Source of the DNA: Paraburkholderia sejongensis
GTDB taxonomy: Bacteria > Pseudomonadota > Gammaproteobacteria > Burkholderiales > Burkholderiaceae
Direction of reading: 5' to 3'
Length of the DNA: 64,000 nucleotides
Assembly: GCF_020880815.1 (NCBI RefSeq)
Contig: NZ_JAJITD010000002.1
Span: 310,001-374,000, forward strand
Part shown: positions 29,037-38,091 of the stretch, one piece after another
How positions within the stretch are numbered: the stretch's first letter is position 1
Layout: each line of letters begins with the position of its first letter
Notes under the pieces: generated by a model
What the model was told of the DNA's origin: nothing
The model's database searches: none
Seen by the model: only the letters and a program-made list of their open reading frames with translations
Translations under genes and position numbers: made by a program

Positions 29037-29987
29037 ATGGAATTTTTCCGTTTCCGTAAAGACGTTCCGTTCATGCAGCGCGCGTTGATCTTCAACGCGA
29101 TCTCGCTGCTGACGTTCCTCGCCGCCGTGTTCTTCCTGCTGCATCGCGGGCTGCATCTGTCGGTGGAATTCACCGGCGGTACCGTGATCGAGGTGCAGTA
29201 TCCGAACGCGGCGCCGCTCGACCCGGTGCGCAACACGCTCGGCAAGCTCGGCTATGGCGACGCCCAGGTGCAGAACTTCGGCACCGCGCGCGACGTGCTG
29301 ATCCGTCTGCCGCTGAAGGAAGGCCTCACGTCCGCGCAGCAGAGCGAACAGGTGATGGCCGCGCTGAAGGCCGATACGCCCGACGTGCAATTGCAGCGCG
29401 TCGAGTTCGTCGGTCCGCAGGTGGGCAAGGAACTCGCGACCGACGGTCTGCTCGCGCTCGCGTGCGTGGTGATCGGTATCGTGATCTACCTGTCGTTCCG
29501 CTTCGAATGGAAGTACGCGGTGGCCGGCGTGATCGCGAACTTGCACGACGTGGTGATCATTCTCGGCTTCTTCGCATTTTTCCAGTGGGAGTTCTCGCTG
29601 TCGGTGCTGGCGGCGGTGCTCGCGGTGCTCGGTTACTCGGTGAACGAGTCGGTCGTTATCTTCGACCGGATTCGCGAGACCTTCCGCCGCGAACGCAAGA
29701 TGAGCGTGATCGAAGTCATCAACCACGCGATCACCAGCACGATGTCGCGAACCATCATCACGCACGGCAGCACGCAGATGATGGTGCTGTCGATGTTCCT
29801 GTTCGGCGGTCCGACGCTGCACTACTTCGCGCTCGCGCTGACGGTCGGTATTCTGTTCGGTATCTACTCGTCGGTGTTCGTCGCGGCAGCGCTCGCGATG
29901 TGGTTCGGCATCAAGCGCGAAGACCTGATCAAGGACAAGAAGGAACGCGTCGATCCGGACGATCCGAACGCGGGCGCGCAGGTTTGA
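29037..29987 (+). CDS. secF: Protein translocase subunit SecF
   Basis: A 316-residue SecF with an N-terminal helix (ALIFNAISLLTFLAAVFFLL), the periplasmic EFTGGTVIEVQYP region, and five C-terminal helices including LGYSVNESVVIFDRIRE. It completes the SecDF-YajC accessory complex. GGAG precedes ATG 29037. It is the last gene of the queA-to-secF series, ending before the hairpin at 30017-30048. Confidence 0.96.
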   Translation: MEFFRFRKDVPFMQRALIFNAISLLTFLAAVFFLLHRGLHLSVEFTGGTVIEVQYPNAAPLDPVRNTLGKLGYGDAQVQNFGTARDVLIRLPLKEGLTSAQQSEQVMAALKADTPDVQLQRVEFVGPQVGKELATDGLLALACVVIGIVIYLSFRFEWKYAVAGVIANLHDVVIILGFFAFFQWEFSLSVLAAVLAVLGYSVNESVVIFDRIRETFRRERKMSVIEVINHAITSTMSRTIITHGSTQMMVLSMFLFGGPTLHYFALALTVGILFGIYSSVFVAAALAMWFGIKREDLIKDKKERVDPDDPNAGAQV

Positions 29988-30016
29988 TGCGCGTGTAGCG
30001 TTGGCATTGCCTAAAT

Positions 30017-30048
30017 CAGAAGGCCGGTTCTCGCGAACCGGCCTTCTG
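30017..30048. terminator. Bidirectional terminator between secF and the MFS gene
   Basis: A perfect 14-bp stem, CAGAAGGCCGGTTC (30017-30030) and GAACCGGCCTTCTG (30035-30048), with a TCGC loop. Only short T-rich sequence flanks it on the right. It lies between convergent genes. Confidence 0.75.
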
Positions 30049-30144
30049 CGTTTACGGCGCTGCGACGGGCCGCTGGGGCCGCGGCCGGTGCGGGTGTGCG
30101 GTGCCGCTGCCCCACCGCCTCACCGGCGCTGCGCCCTCCCCGCC

Positions 30145-31422
30145 TTACCGAAAACCGAGCTTGCGCCGCGCTCCGATCAACGCGCCGATACTCACCAGCG
30201 CGGCGAACATCACGTAATAACTCGGCGCCGCCTTCGAGCCGGTCGCGCCGATCAGCCACGCGATGATGAACGGCCCGAAGCCGCCGAAGATCGTCACCGC
30301 GATGTTATAGGCGAGCGACATTCCGGTCGTGCGCGTCTGCACCGGGAAGATTTCCGACAGCAGCCCCGGCGTGGCGCCGAAGTAGCCGCTGACGAGAAAG
30401 CCGAATAGGATCTGCCAGACGATCAGCGTGCCGAAGCTCGGATGCGCGATCAGATACAGGAACGCCGGATAGACCAGCACCAGCAGCGCCACCGCCGCGG
30501 CCAGCATGATGCGCGTGCGGCCATGCACATCCGACAGGTGCCCGACGATCGGCGAGAACACCATCTGCATCGCGCCGGTCACCGCGATCGCGGCGAAAGC
30601 GACCGACGGCGCGAGCCCCAGCTGCTTCACCCCATAAGTCGGCATGAACAGCACCAGATACGACGACACCGTGCCGAGCACGACCACGCCCATCGCGATC
30701 ACGAGCCGCAGCTTCTGCGTCGCGAAGGTATCGCGCAGCGGCGTCTGGGTGGTTTCGGCGGCGAGAAATTCGGGTGTCTCGTCGAGCTTGCTGCGGATAT
30801 AGAACGCGACCGGACCGATCAGCAAACCGAAGAAAAACGGCACACGCCAACCCCACGAGCTCATCTGCTCCGGCGTCAGCGTGCCGGTCAGCAACGCGCC
30901 GAAGCCGGCGGCGAGCAAGGTGGTCAGCCCCTGGCTGGCCATCTGCCAGCTCGCGTAGAAACCGCGCCGCCCCGGCACGTGTTCGGCGAGAAACGCGGTC
31001 GCGCTGCCGAACTCGCCGCCGGCCGAGAAGCCCTGCATCAGCCGCGCGATCACGAGAATCACCGGCGCGGCGAGGCCGATGCTTTGATAAGTGGGCAAAA
31101 TCGCGATGATCAGCGTGCCGCTCATCATCAGCAGGATCGACAGCGTCAGCGCCGCCTTGCGGCCCGCGCGGTCCGAGTACGCGCCGATCACGATCGCGCC
31201 GAGCGGGCGCATGAAGAACGACACGCCGAAGGTGCCGAGCGTGAGCAGCAGCGACACCGTGTCGTTGCCGGCCGGGAAAAACAGCTTCGAGATGGTCACC
31301 GCGAAAAAGCCGTACACCACCAGATCGAACCATTCGAGCGCGTTGCCGATCGAGGCGGCCACCACCGCGCGCCACGAGTTGTGCCGGCTTCCCACGACGC
31401 CTGCCGCTGTCGTTGCATTCAT
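30145..31422 (-). CDS. MFS transporter, metabolite:proton symporter (MHS) family
   Basis: A 425-residue major facilitator with about twelve hydrophobic segments. The N-terminus IGNALEWFDLVVYGFFAV and the loop GAYSDRAGRKAAL mark the metabolite:H+ symporter (ProP/ShiA/KgtP-like) subfamily, which imports osmolytes or organic acids. The substrate cannot be predicted from sequence. It stands alone: a terminator separates it from secF on one side and another lies upstream, beyond its 5' region. Confidence 0.87.
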   Translation of the reverse strand: MNATTAAGVVGSRHNSWRAVVAASIGNALEWFDLVVYGFFAVTISKLFFPAGNDTVSLLLTLGTFGVSFFMRPLGAIVIGAYSDRAGRKAALTLSILLMMSGTLIIAILPTYQSIGLAAPVILVIARLMQGFSAGGEFGSATAFLAEHVPGRRGFYASWQMASQGLTTLLAAGFGALLTGTLTPEQMSSWGWRVPFFFGLLIGPVAFYIRSKLDETPEFLAAETTQTPLRDTFATQKLRLVIAMGVVVLGTVSSYLVLFMPTYGVKQLGLAPSVAFAAIAVTGAMQMVFSPIVGHLSDVHGRTRIMLAAAVALLVLVYPAFLYLIAHPSFGTLIVWQILFGFLVSGYFGATPGLLSEIFPVQTRTTGMSLAYNIAVTIFGGFGPFIIAWLIGATGSKAAPSYYVMFAALVSIGALIGARRKLGFR

Positions 31423-31735
31423 CCAGATCTCCTGTCCCGCGCGAACTATTTATCGACGCGCGCGTATGACACCCGCGCGCTGGCCGCACCGGCTACGCGC
31501 TCCACCGGCACACTCCAGCGTCTATTTAACTGAAAAAATAAAAGCGGCGCGAGCGGCAAATAACCGGCGCGCGGCCGGCGGCGCACACGGCGTCCGGTAC
31601 AGGCGAAAAAAACCGCTTCGTTGCGGGCGCAACCGAAGCGGTGGGTGGTGCGGTGCAGCGCGGCGGCGGTCCGCCTGCGCCATTACGCGCGCAGACGCCG
31701 CAACAGTCATCGCGACGCCGGCGCGCGGACCGCGG
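31423..31735. other. Intergenic region between the MFS gene and yceI
   Basis: 313 bp without a gene. It holds the yceI-side terminator (31604-31642) and, nearer the MFS start, an AT-rich patch around 31525-31550 that is the likeliest site of the MFS promoter. No convincing -35/-10 pair was found. Confidence 0.6.
31604..31642 (-). terminator. Intrinsic terminator of the cytochrome b561-yceI operon
   Basis: On the minus strand ACCGCTTCGG-TTGC, a short loop and GCAA-CGAAGCGGT (one bulged base) are followed by seven T residues. It lies about 95 bp after the last yceI gene. Confidence 0.85.
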
Positions 31736-32317
31736 TTACTGCTGCTTCACGCCTTCCGACTGGATGTTCAGACGCGTCAGCATGCTGAAGCCGTACTTCG
31801 AGCCGAAGTCGAGGCCGAACTCGCTGCGGTTGAATTCGGTGCTCGCCTCGACGCCGCACACTTCGCGCTTGAGCATCGGATGCTGCATGCACTTGAACGA
31901 GTCGATCTTCAGATTGACCGGCTTGGTGACGCCGCGGATCGTCAGATTACCGATCACTTCGACCGGCTTGTCGCCGTCGAACTTGATCTGCGAGCCCTTG
32001 TACGTGACGGTCGGGTACTGCGCGACGTCGAAGAACTCGCTCGCTTTCAGGTGGTCGTCGAGTTTCGCGTTGCCGGTCTGCACCGAGGCCGGGTCGACGG
32101 TCACGTCGAGCGTGCCGGTCTTCGCCGCGCGGTCGAGCGTGACCGTGCCGGTGGTCTTCGTGAACTTGCCGCGCCACGTCGACAGACCACCGAAGTGATC
32201 GGCCTCGAAGCTCGGATAGGTATGGGTCGGATCGAGCAGATAGGTATCGGCGGCGAATGCGCCGAACGACAGCGATGAAGCCAGCGCGCCAACAGCGATC
32301 AACATGGACGTTTTCAA
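31736..32317 (-). CDS. YceI-family periplasmic protein (first copy)
   Basis: A 193-residue exported lipocalin-like YceI protein; the family binds isoprenoid-type lipids such as polyprenyl chains, though cellular roles are unclear. The start is TTG at 32317, six bases after CAGGAG, which gives a proper signal peptide ([22 protein letters not shown], cleaved before ADTY). The longer frame to 32383 has no site. Family blocks include [15 protein letters not shown] and [14 protein letters not shown]; one Cys pair ([15 protein letters not shown]) may form a disulfide. Third gene of the cytochrome b561-YceI-YceI operon. Confidence 0.88.
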   Translation of the reverse strand: MKTSMLIAVGALASSLSFGAFAADTYLLDPTHTYPSFEADHFGGLSTWRGKFTKTTGTVTLDRAAKTGTLDVTVDPASVQTGNAKLDDHLKASEFFDVAQYPTVTYKGSQIKFDGDKPVEVIGNLTIRGVTKPVNLKIDSFKCMQHPMLKREVCGVEASTEFNRSEFGLDFGSKYGFSMLTRLNIQSEGVKQQ

Positions 32318-32416
32318 TTCGTGCTCCTGTATTTCGTTGAAAATCGCGGTGCAACCTGGGTTGCAACAACCGCCGCGCCCCACGCGGCGCGGCCTGCTTC
32401 ACGACCGCCGCACGCG

Positions 32417-32980
32417 TTACTTGTGCGCGGCGACGAGGTGAAATTTGATGACCACTTCATCGGCGACGACCGACGTGTCCTTCCACTCGCCGGTGCCGAT
32501 GTCGAATTGCGAGCGTTTGATCGGCAGCGAGCCGTCGAAGGTCTGCGTCGCGCCCTGCTGGGTCACGGTGACCGGCACCACGACCGTCTGCGACTTGCCT
32601 TTGATGGTCAGCTTGCCGGTGACCTTGAACTGATTGCCGCCGGCCGGCGCGATCGCGCTGGAAACGAACGTCGCGTTCGGATACGTCTTCGCGTCGAACC
32701 ACTCCTTGCCGCGCACCTGCTCGTTGTAGCTCTCGTCGCCGAGATCGTAGCTGGCGACGTCGATGGTCAGCTGCGCGGTGCCGGCGGCCGGCTTGGCCGG
32801 ATCGAAGCTGACCTGCGCGGTGAACTTGCCGAACTTGCCCTCGACCGGCACGTTCATCTGCTTCGAGACCGCGCTCACCGAGCTCTTCGCGATGTCGACC
32901 TGGGCGAGCGCCGCGCCGGCCACCGTCAACGACACAGCCGCGAGCGCGGCGAGCATGAAGCGATAAAACGGAACCTTCAT
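32417..32980 (-). CDS. YceI-family periplasmic protein (second copy)
   Basis: A 187-residue exported YceI-domain protein with signal peptide ending around residue 26 (LTVAGAALA). It diverges strongly from its neighbour but shares the family features FDPAKPAAGTAQLTIDVASY and WFDAKTYPNATFVSS. The start at 32980 lies 8 bp beyond the cytochrome b561 stop, so the two are coupled. Two adjacent YceI paralogues suggest different ligands or a donor-acceptor pair, which is inference. Confidence 0.88.
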   Translation of the reverse strand: MKVPFYRFMLAALAAVSLTVAGAALAQVDIAKSSVSAVSKQMNVPVEGKFGKFTAQVSFDPAKPAAGTAQLTIDVASYDLGDESYNEQVRGKEWFDAKTYPNATFVSSAIAPAGGNQFKVTGKLTIKGKSQTVVVPVTVTQQGATQTFDGSLPIKRSQFDIGTGEWKDTSVVADEVVIKFHLVAAHK

Positions 32981-32988
32981 GGCAGTCC

Positions 32989-33549
32989 TTATTTGAGGAA
33001 AGGGAGCATGCGCGACAGCAGCCCGTCGCGATCGACCAGTTGATGCTTGAGCGCAGCCAGCACATGCAGCGCGACCAGCACCAGCAACGTGTAGTTCAGC
33101 GCGACATGCACGGCCTTCAGCACTTCCTTGAGCTGCGGGTCGGGCGCGATCAGGCGCGGCAGCGGGATCAGGCCGAGATAGACGACCGGCACGTTGGCGG
33201 CCGAGCTATACAGATAACCGGAGGCTGGAATCAGGACCATCAGCGCGTACAGCAGCAGATGCGTGAGATGCGCGGCGCCGCGCTGCCAGCCGGGCATGCG
33301 GCGCGGCAGCGACGGCGCGCGGTGGGTCGCGCGCCACACGATGCGCAGGATCGCGAGCGCGAACACGGTCACGCCGATCCATTTGTGCCAGGAGAAGTAA
33401 CGCAGCTTGGTCGGCGTGAAGCCCGGGATGTCGGTCATCACCCAGCCGAGCGCGAAGCCGCAGCCGATCAGCAGCGCGATCAGCCAGTGAAACGCGATGG
33501 CGGTCCGCGTGTACGACTCCTGATTACCGAACGAGGGATTGGGTGTCAT
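32989..33549 (-). CDS. Cytochrome b561
   Basis: A 186-residue di-heme cytochrome b561 with four transmembrane helices and the expected histidines: AFHWLIALLIG in helix 1, SWHKWIGVTVF in helix 2, and VHVALNYTLLVLVALHVLAALKH in the last helices. It likely oxidises quinol or moves electrons across the inner membrane. It heads a minus-strand operon with two YceI proteins, the same pairing as yceJ-yceI of E. coli. The 5' region is shared with the divergent pqi operon. Confidence 0.92.
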   Translation of the reverse strand: MTPNPSFGNQESYTRTAIAFHWLIALLIGCGFALGWVMTDIPGFTPTKLRYFSWHKWIGVTVFALAILRIVWRATHRAPSLPRRMPGWQRGAAHLTHLLLYALMVLIPASGYLYSSAANVPVVYLGLIPLPRLIAPDPQLKEVLKAVHVALNYTLLVLVALHVLAALKHQLVDRDGLLSRMLPFLK

Positions 33550-33981
33550 GACTGAGCAACGCAGGCTGATAAGAGTTAACGGCGCGGCCGACCCGGCTAT
33601 TCCGCGCTGCCGGCGGCCCCGGCGGCGCGCGATCCGACCTGCATCGATCGCGCCGAACCGCCAGCGCGCAGGCCAAGGGCGCCATGCTACCCGAAGCGCG
33701 CCGGACTGGCTTGAGCGAGCAGAACCGGACAGGTCCGATTTTTGCAGCAGCGCGCGGCGGATTCAACGGGTCGTCCCGAACAAATTGGGGGCAAGTCGGT
33801 CCGAAACGCCGTAGTCCGGCCCGCATGTGCCCGCCGTCGCGCCGTGGTTGGGCGTTTCGCGCTGTTGCGCGGGGCCGCGTTTGGTACTATTGCTCCCACT
33901 TTCGCCTGACTTTTCTCGAAACACGGACCTTGCCGCGCCGCCACTCAAGTCACTCAACCGCGTCGTCACGCAGCTAGCCGC
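33550..33981. other. Divergent intergenic region between cytochrome b561 and pqiA
   Basis: 432 bp without a convincing gene; short frames here lack codon structure or family resemblance. It must hold promoters for both directions. On the plus strand an extended -10 (TGGTACTAT, 33882-33890) is the best candidate for pqiA. Confidence 0.6.
33882..33890 (+). promoter_or_regulatory. Candidate extended -10 promoter for pqiA
   Basis: TG-G-TACTAT matches an extended -10 element about 90 bp before the pqiA start. No good -35 is placed correctly (TTGCGC at 33865 leaves only 14 bp). No SoxS-type box was recognised. Confidence 0.4.
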
Positions 33982-34713
33982 ATGGAACATGACCATCTGA
34001 TCGCGTGCCATGAATGCGACACGCTGTTTCGCAAGCCACGGCTTGTCGGGCGCACCGCCGCGCGCTGCGCGCGCTGCGGCGCATCGCTCTATCGCGGCGT
34101 CTCGCGCAGGCTCGACGCGATCTGCGCGATGACGCTCGCCGCGCTGATCACGTTCGTGATCGCGCAGGGCTTTCCGATCGTCGAACTCGAGACCAACGGC
34201 ATCACCTCGCAGACCACGCTGTTCGGCGCGCTCGTCGCGCTGTGGGGCGAGGACATGCAGATCGTCGCGGTGATGGTGTTCTGCTCGACGGTGCTGTTTC
34301 CGCTCACCGAACTGGTCGCGTTGCTGTATGTGCTGGTGCCGCTGCGCGCCGGCTATGTGCCGCCGCAGTTCAACCGCGTGCTGCGCGCGATCCAGTTCGT
34401 GCGGCCGTGGGGGATGATCGAAGTGTTCATGCTCGGCGTGCTGATCACGATCGTGAAGATGGTCAGCCTCGCGCGCGTGATTCCCGAAGCGGCGCTGTTC
34501 GCGTTCGGCGCGCTGACGCTGATGTTCGCGGTCGTCGTCACGTTCGATCCGCGCGTGCTGTGGGACATCGCCGACGAACTCGGCGCGCCGGACCAGCCGC
34601 CACTGCCGCGCACGGCGGCCGACAGCGCCGCGCTCGCGGTCGGCACACCGGCGCAGCAGCAGCAGCCTCAGCACCAGCAGCCGGACGCTCGCACCACCCG
34701 GCGCGAAGGATGA
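33982..34713 (+). CDS. pqiA: Paraquat-inducible protein A family, first half-length copy
   Basis: A 243-residue membrane protein with one PqiA domain. The N-terminus has a zinc-ribbon-like pair of CxxC motifs (CHECDTLF and CARCGASL), followed by about four transmembrane helices. E. coli PqiA carries two such domains in one chain; here a second single-domain gene follows 7 bp later. PqiA proteins are the inner-membrane partners of MCE-domain PqiB in lipid transport across the envelope. The C-terminal 40 residues are Gln/Pro/Ala-rich. First gene of pqiA-pqiA-pqiB-pqiC. Confidence 0.88.
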   Translation: MEHDHLIACHECDTLFRKPRLVGRTAARCARCGASLYRGVSRRLDAICAMTLAALITFVIAQGFPIVELETNGITSQTTLFGALVALWGEDMQIVAVMVFCSTVLFPLTELVALLYVLVPLRAGYVPPQFNRVLRAIQFVRPWGMIEVFMLGVLITIVKMVSLARVIPEAALFAFGALTLMFAVVVTFDPRVLWDIADELGAPDQPPLPRTAADSAALAVGTPAQQQQPQHQQPDARTTRREG

Positions 34714-34720
34714 CCCCGCG

Positions 34721-35371
34721 ATGAAATACGTCACCGCGAAAAGCGCGGGCCTCGTGTCGTGCCATTCGTGCGGCCGCGTCGAACCGCGCATCCGCTCGGT
34801 CGCGCCGCAGCACTGCAGCCGCTGCGGCGCGCGCCTGCACTCGCGCAATCCCGACAGCCTGATGCGCACGTGGGCGCTGCTGATCGCCGCCGCGCTGCTG
34901 TATATTCCGGCCAACCTGTTGCCGGTGATGCACACCGCATCGCTGCTCGGCGCCGAGGACGACACGATCATGAGCGGGGTCGTCTACTTCTGGACCTCCG
35001 GCGACTGGCCGCTCGCGGTGATCGTGTTCATCGCCAGCATCATGGTGCCGATGCTCAAACTCAGCGTGCTGGTGTTGCTCACCATCACCGCGCAGCGCCG
35101 CTCGCGCTGGCGTCCGCAACAGCGCACCACGCTGTACCGGATGGTCGAGCGGATCGGCCGCTGGTCGATGCTCGACGTGTTCGTCGTCACGCTGACCGTC
35201 GCGCTGGTGCGCTTCAAATCGCTGGCCGTGATCACGGCCGGGCCGGGCGCGATCGCGTTCGGCGCGGTCGTGATCCTGACCATGATGGCTTCCATGCAAT
35301 TCGATCCACGGCTCATCTGGGACCCCGTGGAAGGCAGCACCCCAACCCCTCAGGATTCCAAACATGACTAG
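34721..35371 (+). CDS. pqiA: Paraquat-inducible protein A family, second half-length copy
   Basis: A 216-residue PqiA-domain protein with the same architecture: CHSCGRVE and CSRCGARL zinc-ribbon cysteines near the start, then about four transmembrane helices. Together with the preceding gene it equals the two halves of a standard PqiA. Its stop overlaps the pqiB start by 8 bp (35364-35371), implying translational coupling. Confidence 0.88.
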   Translation: MKYVTAKSAGLVSCHSCGRVEPRIRSVAPQHCSRCGARLHSRNPDSLMRTWALLIAAALLYIPANLLPVMHTASLLGAEDDTIMSGVVYFWTSGDWPLAVIVFIASIMVPMLKLSVLVLLTITAQRRSRWRPQQRTTLYRMVERIGRWSMLDVFVVTLTVALVRFKSLAVITAGPGAIAFGAVVILTMMASMQFDPRLIWDPVEGSTPTPQDSKHD

Positions 35372-37025
35372 CCCGCAAGGACCGACGCCCGCTTCCGGTG
35401 ACGCGCCGCGCAACGATTCGAACGGACCCAGCCTGCCGCCCCAGTTACCCGACCCGGAGATCGAACCGCGCAGCCGCTGGCTGCCGTCGCTGGTGTGGGT
35501 GATTCCGTTGATTGCCGCGCTGATCGGCATCGCGCTCGTGATCCGCTCGGTCAACCAGCGCGGCCCGGTGATCACGATCAGCTTCGTCAGCGCGGAAGGG
35601 CTCGAACCGGGCAAGACCCAGGTCAAGTACAAGGACGTGACGGTCGGCGCGGTGAAGACGATCACGCTATCGCAGGATCTGTCGCACGTGCTGGTCGAAG
35701 TACAGCTGACCAAGCAGGGCGGCAAATTCGCGGTCAAGGATTCGCGCTTCTGGGTGGTGCGCCCGCGGGTCGGCGCGAGCGGCGTGTCCGGTCTGACCAC
35801 GTTGCTGTCGGGCGCGTACATCGGCGCGGACGCGGGCCGCTCGGACGACACCGCGGACAGCTTCGTCGGCCTCGAAACCCCGCCGCCCGTCACCGGCGAT
35901 CAGAAGGGCCGCCAGTACATTCTGCACGGCGACTCGCTCGGCTCGATCGACATCGGCTCGCCGATCTTCTACCGGCGCGTGCAGGTCGGCCAGGTGGTCG
36001 GCTTCTCGCTCGACAAGAGCGGCACCGGCGTGACGATGCAGGTGTTCGTGTCGGCGCCGTACGACCAGTACGTCGGCACCAACTCGCGCTGGTGGCATGC
36101 GAGCGGCGTCGATCTGCGGCTCGATTCGAGCGGCTTCAAGCTGAACACGCAATCGCTCGCGACGGTGATCGTCGGCGGTCTGTCGTTCCAGTCGCCGCCC
36201 GGCCAGAACATGGGCCCGCAGGCGCCGAACGACCAGACCTTCCGGCTCGCGTCGGATGAGGCGGACGCGATGCGCGAGCCGGACGGCGTGCCGCTGCGGG
36301 TCGTGATGAACTTCAACCAGTCGCTGCGCGGGCTGTCGGTCGGCGCGCCGGTCGACTTCCGCGGCATCGTGCTCGGCCAGGTGACCAACATCGGCATCGA
36401 CTACGATCCGAAGACCCGCAGCTTCACGATGCCGGTGACGATGAACATCTACCCGGACCGCCTCGGCAAGCGCTTCCGCGAAAACGCGCCGGCGCCGGGC
36501 ACGCTGGCCGGCCAGACGATGCTCGAACAACTGGTCAGGCACGGGCTGCGCGGCCAGTTGCGCACCGGCAACCTGATCACGAGCCAGCTGTACGTGGCGC
36601 TCGACATCTTCCCGAAAGCGCCGCCGGCCAAGGTCGACGTGACCGGCGATCCGCTCGAGCTGCCGACCATTCCGAACACGCTCGACGAGTTGCAGCTGCA
36701 GGTCGCCGATATCGCGAAGAAGCTCGACAAGGTGCCGTTCGACCAGATCGGCGACAACCTGAACAGCGCGCTGAAGAACGCCGACCGGCTGTTCGCGCGG
36801 CTGGACAAGGAAGTCGTGCCGCAGGCGCGCGACACGCTGTCGGCCGCGAAGCAGACCTTCAGCTCGGCCCAGGCGACGTTGCAGCAGGACTCGCCGCTGC
36901 AGTCCGACGTTCATCAGGCGTTGCAGGAACTGACGCGCACGTTGCAGTCGCTGAACGCGCTGTCGGATTACCTGGAGCGTCACCCCGAATCGCTGTTGCG
37001 CGGTAAATCAGGAGATAAACCATGA
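35364..37025 (+). CDS. pqiB: MCE-domain lipid transport protein PqiB
   Basis: A 553-residue PqiB with an N-terminal cytoplasmic Pro-rich part, one transmembrane helix (SLVWVIPLIAALIGIALVI, about residues 36-54), three MCE domains (near residues 60, 175 and 300) and a C-terminal helical region from about 430, which in PqiB forms a needle through the periplasm. It overlaps both neighbours: 8 bp with pqiA and 4 bp (ATGA) with pqiC. It should form the hexameric channel for lipids between inner and outer membrane. Confidence 0.92.
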   Translation: MTSPQGPTPASGDAPRNDSNGPSLPPQLPDPEIEPRSRWLPSLVWVIPLIAALIGIALVIRSVNQRGPVITISFVSAEGLEPGKTQVKYKDVTVGAVKTITLSQDLSHVLVEVQLTKQGGKFAVKDSRFWVVRPRVGASGVSGLTTLLSGAYIGADAGRSDDTADSFVGLETPPPVTGDQKGRQYILHGDSLGSIDIGSPIFYRRVQVGQVVGFSLDKSGTGVTMQVFVSAPYDQYVGTNSRWWHASGVDLRLDSSGFKLNTQSLATVIVGGLSFQSPPGQNMGPQAPNDQTFRLASDEADAMREPDGVPLRVVMNFNQSLRGLSVGAPVDFRGIVLGQVTNIGIDYDPKTRSFTMPVTMNIYPDRLGKRFRENAPAPGTLAGQTMLEQLVRHGLRGQLRTGNLITSQLYVALDIFPKAPPAKVDVTGDPLELPTIPNTLDELQLQVADIAKKLDKVPFDQIGDNLNSALKNADRLFARLDKEVVPQARDTLSAAKQTFSSAQATLQQDSPLQSDVHQALQELTRTLQSLNALSDYLERHPESLLRGKSGDKP

Positions 37026-37831
37026 TGTTTGCCCGGCTCCCCCGCTCGCCGCGCACGCTCGCGCGCGCTGCCGCGCAGCTCGGCGCGCTGGCCGCGGCGC
37101 TCGCGCTGGCCGCGTGTTCGTCGCCGTCGAGCCGCTTCTATACGCTGGGCGGCGCCGCGGGCCCGGACGGCGCGGCGCCGGCCGTGGCCCGTACCGCGAG
37201 CGCGCCCGCGTGGCTGATCGAAGTCGCGCCGGTCAACGTGCCGCCGCAGGTGGCGAGAAATCAGCTGGTCGTGCAGACCGGCCCGACCCAGGTGCAGCTG
37301 CTCGAACAGGAGCGCTGGGCCTCGCTGCCCGGCGACGAGATTCGCCGCGCGCTGTCGACCGATCTGACCGGGCAGCTCGGCACGCTGGACGCGTTCGGCA
37401 CCGCGCGTCCCGACGACGTCGCGGTGTACCGGATCGCGATGAACGTGCAGCGCTTCGAATCGTGGCCGGGCTCGCACGCGTTGCTCGACGCCGTGTGGAG
37501 CGTGCGCGCGGTGCGCAGCAATGCGGTGATGACGTGCCGCAGCGTGGTTAGCGAGCCGGTCGGCGGCGGCTATGACGCACTCGTCGACGGACACCGGCGC
37601 GCGCTCGAACAGGTGTCGACGCAGATCGCGGCGGGCGTGCGGGCGATGGTGGCGGCCGCGGGCAGTGCAACGGGCAGCTCGACGGGCAGCGGGCGCTCGT
37701 CGGCGGCCGGCAAGGCGGCTGCGAGCGCGGTGCCGCCGTGTCCGTCGGCGGCCACTTCCGCGGCGGCTAGCCAGGCGACCCACCCGGCGGCCAACGCCGC
37801 AACGAGCGGCGCCGCCGGACCCGGCGCCTGA
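37022..37831 (+). CDS. pqiC: Outer-membrane lipoprotein PqiC (DUF330/ABC auxiliary family)
   Basis: A 269-residue lipoprotein: signal peptide, lipobox LAAC with Cys32, then the PqiC domain beginning SSRFYTLGG. It docks the PqiB needle at the outer membrane. The last 60 residues are a Ser/Gly/Ala/Pro tail of low complexity not needed for the fold. ATG 37022 overlaps the pqiB stop, with AGGAG upstream. It ends the pqi operon. Confidence 0.88.
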   Translation: MMFARLPRSPRTLARAAAQLGALAAALALAACSSPSSRFYTLGGAAGPDGAAPAVARTASAPAWLIEVAPVNVPPQVARNQLVVQTGPTQVQLLEQERWASLPGDEIRRALSTDLTGQLGTLDAFGTARPDDVAVYRIAMNVQRFESWPGSHALLDAVWSVRAVRSNAVMTCRSVVSEPVGGGYDALVDGHRRALEQVSTQIAAGVRAMVAAAGSATGSSTGSGRSSAAGKAAASAVPPCPSAATSAAASQATHPAANAATSGAAGPGA

Positions 37832-37883
37832 CGGGCGCCGCTGGCGCGGGTCAGACGAACACATGAACTTACTTGTGCTTCCT

Positions 37884-37897
37884 TTGATCCGCGTCAA
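37884..37897 (+). promoter_or_regulatory. FNR/ANR-like dyad upstream of the Gcr-like gene
   Basis: TTGATCCGCGTCAA differs by one base from the TTGAT-N4-ATCAA consensus of CRP/FNR-family oxygen sensors. It lies about 195 bp before the ATG at 38092 in an otherwise featureless 260-bp gap. A TGCTAT (37928-37933) downstream could be a -10. A single site match is weak evidence. Confidence 0.35.
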
Positions 37898-38091
37898 TTT
37901 TTCTCGCAACGTCGCGCAAACGTTGTGTGCTATGCGCGAGTCAAAGCCCTCCAGCAAGAACCGTTGCCCGCCCTCTTGCCGGGCAACGCTCTCCCCAACC
38001 TCCCCCACGATGCTCGCCTGCATGCGGCCGATGCGCGGATGTCCGCCGCCTCGGCCCCGTATCCCGGCGCGCTCGTGCGCAGGAAAAACCC

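Noticed and set aside
33539..33977. Short frames in the 432-bp gap before pqiA
   Set aside because: No ribosome sites, no hydrophobic or domain pattern, and the frames overlap the needed divergent promoters.
37570..37831. Possible separate gene in the low-complexity pqiC tail
   Set aside because: Frames here are antisense or out-of-frame shadows of the Ser/Gly/Ala-rich C-terminus of pqiC.
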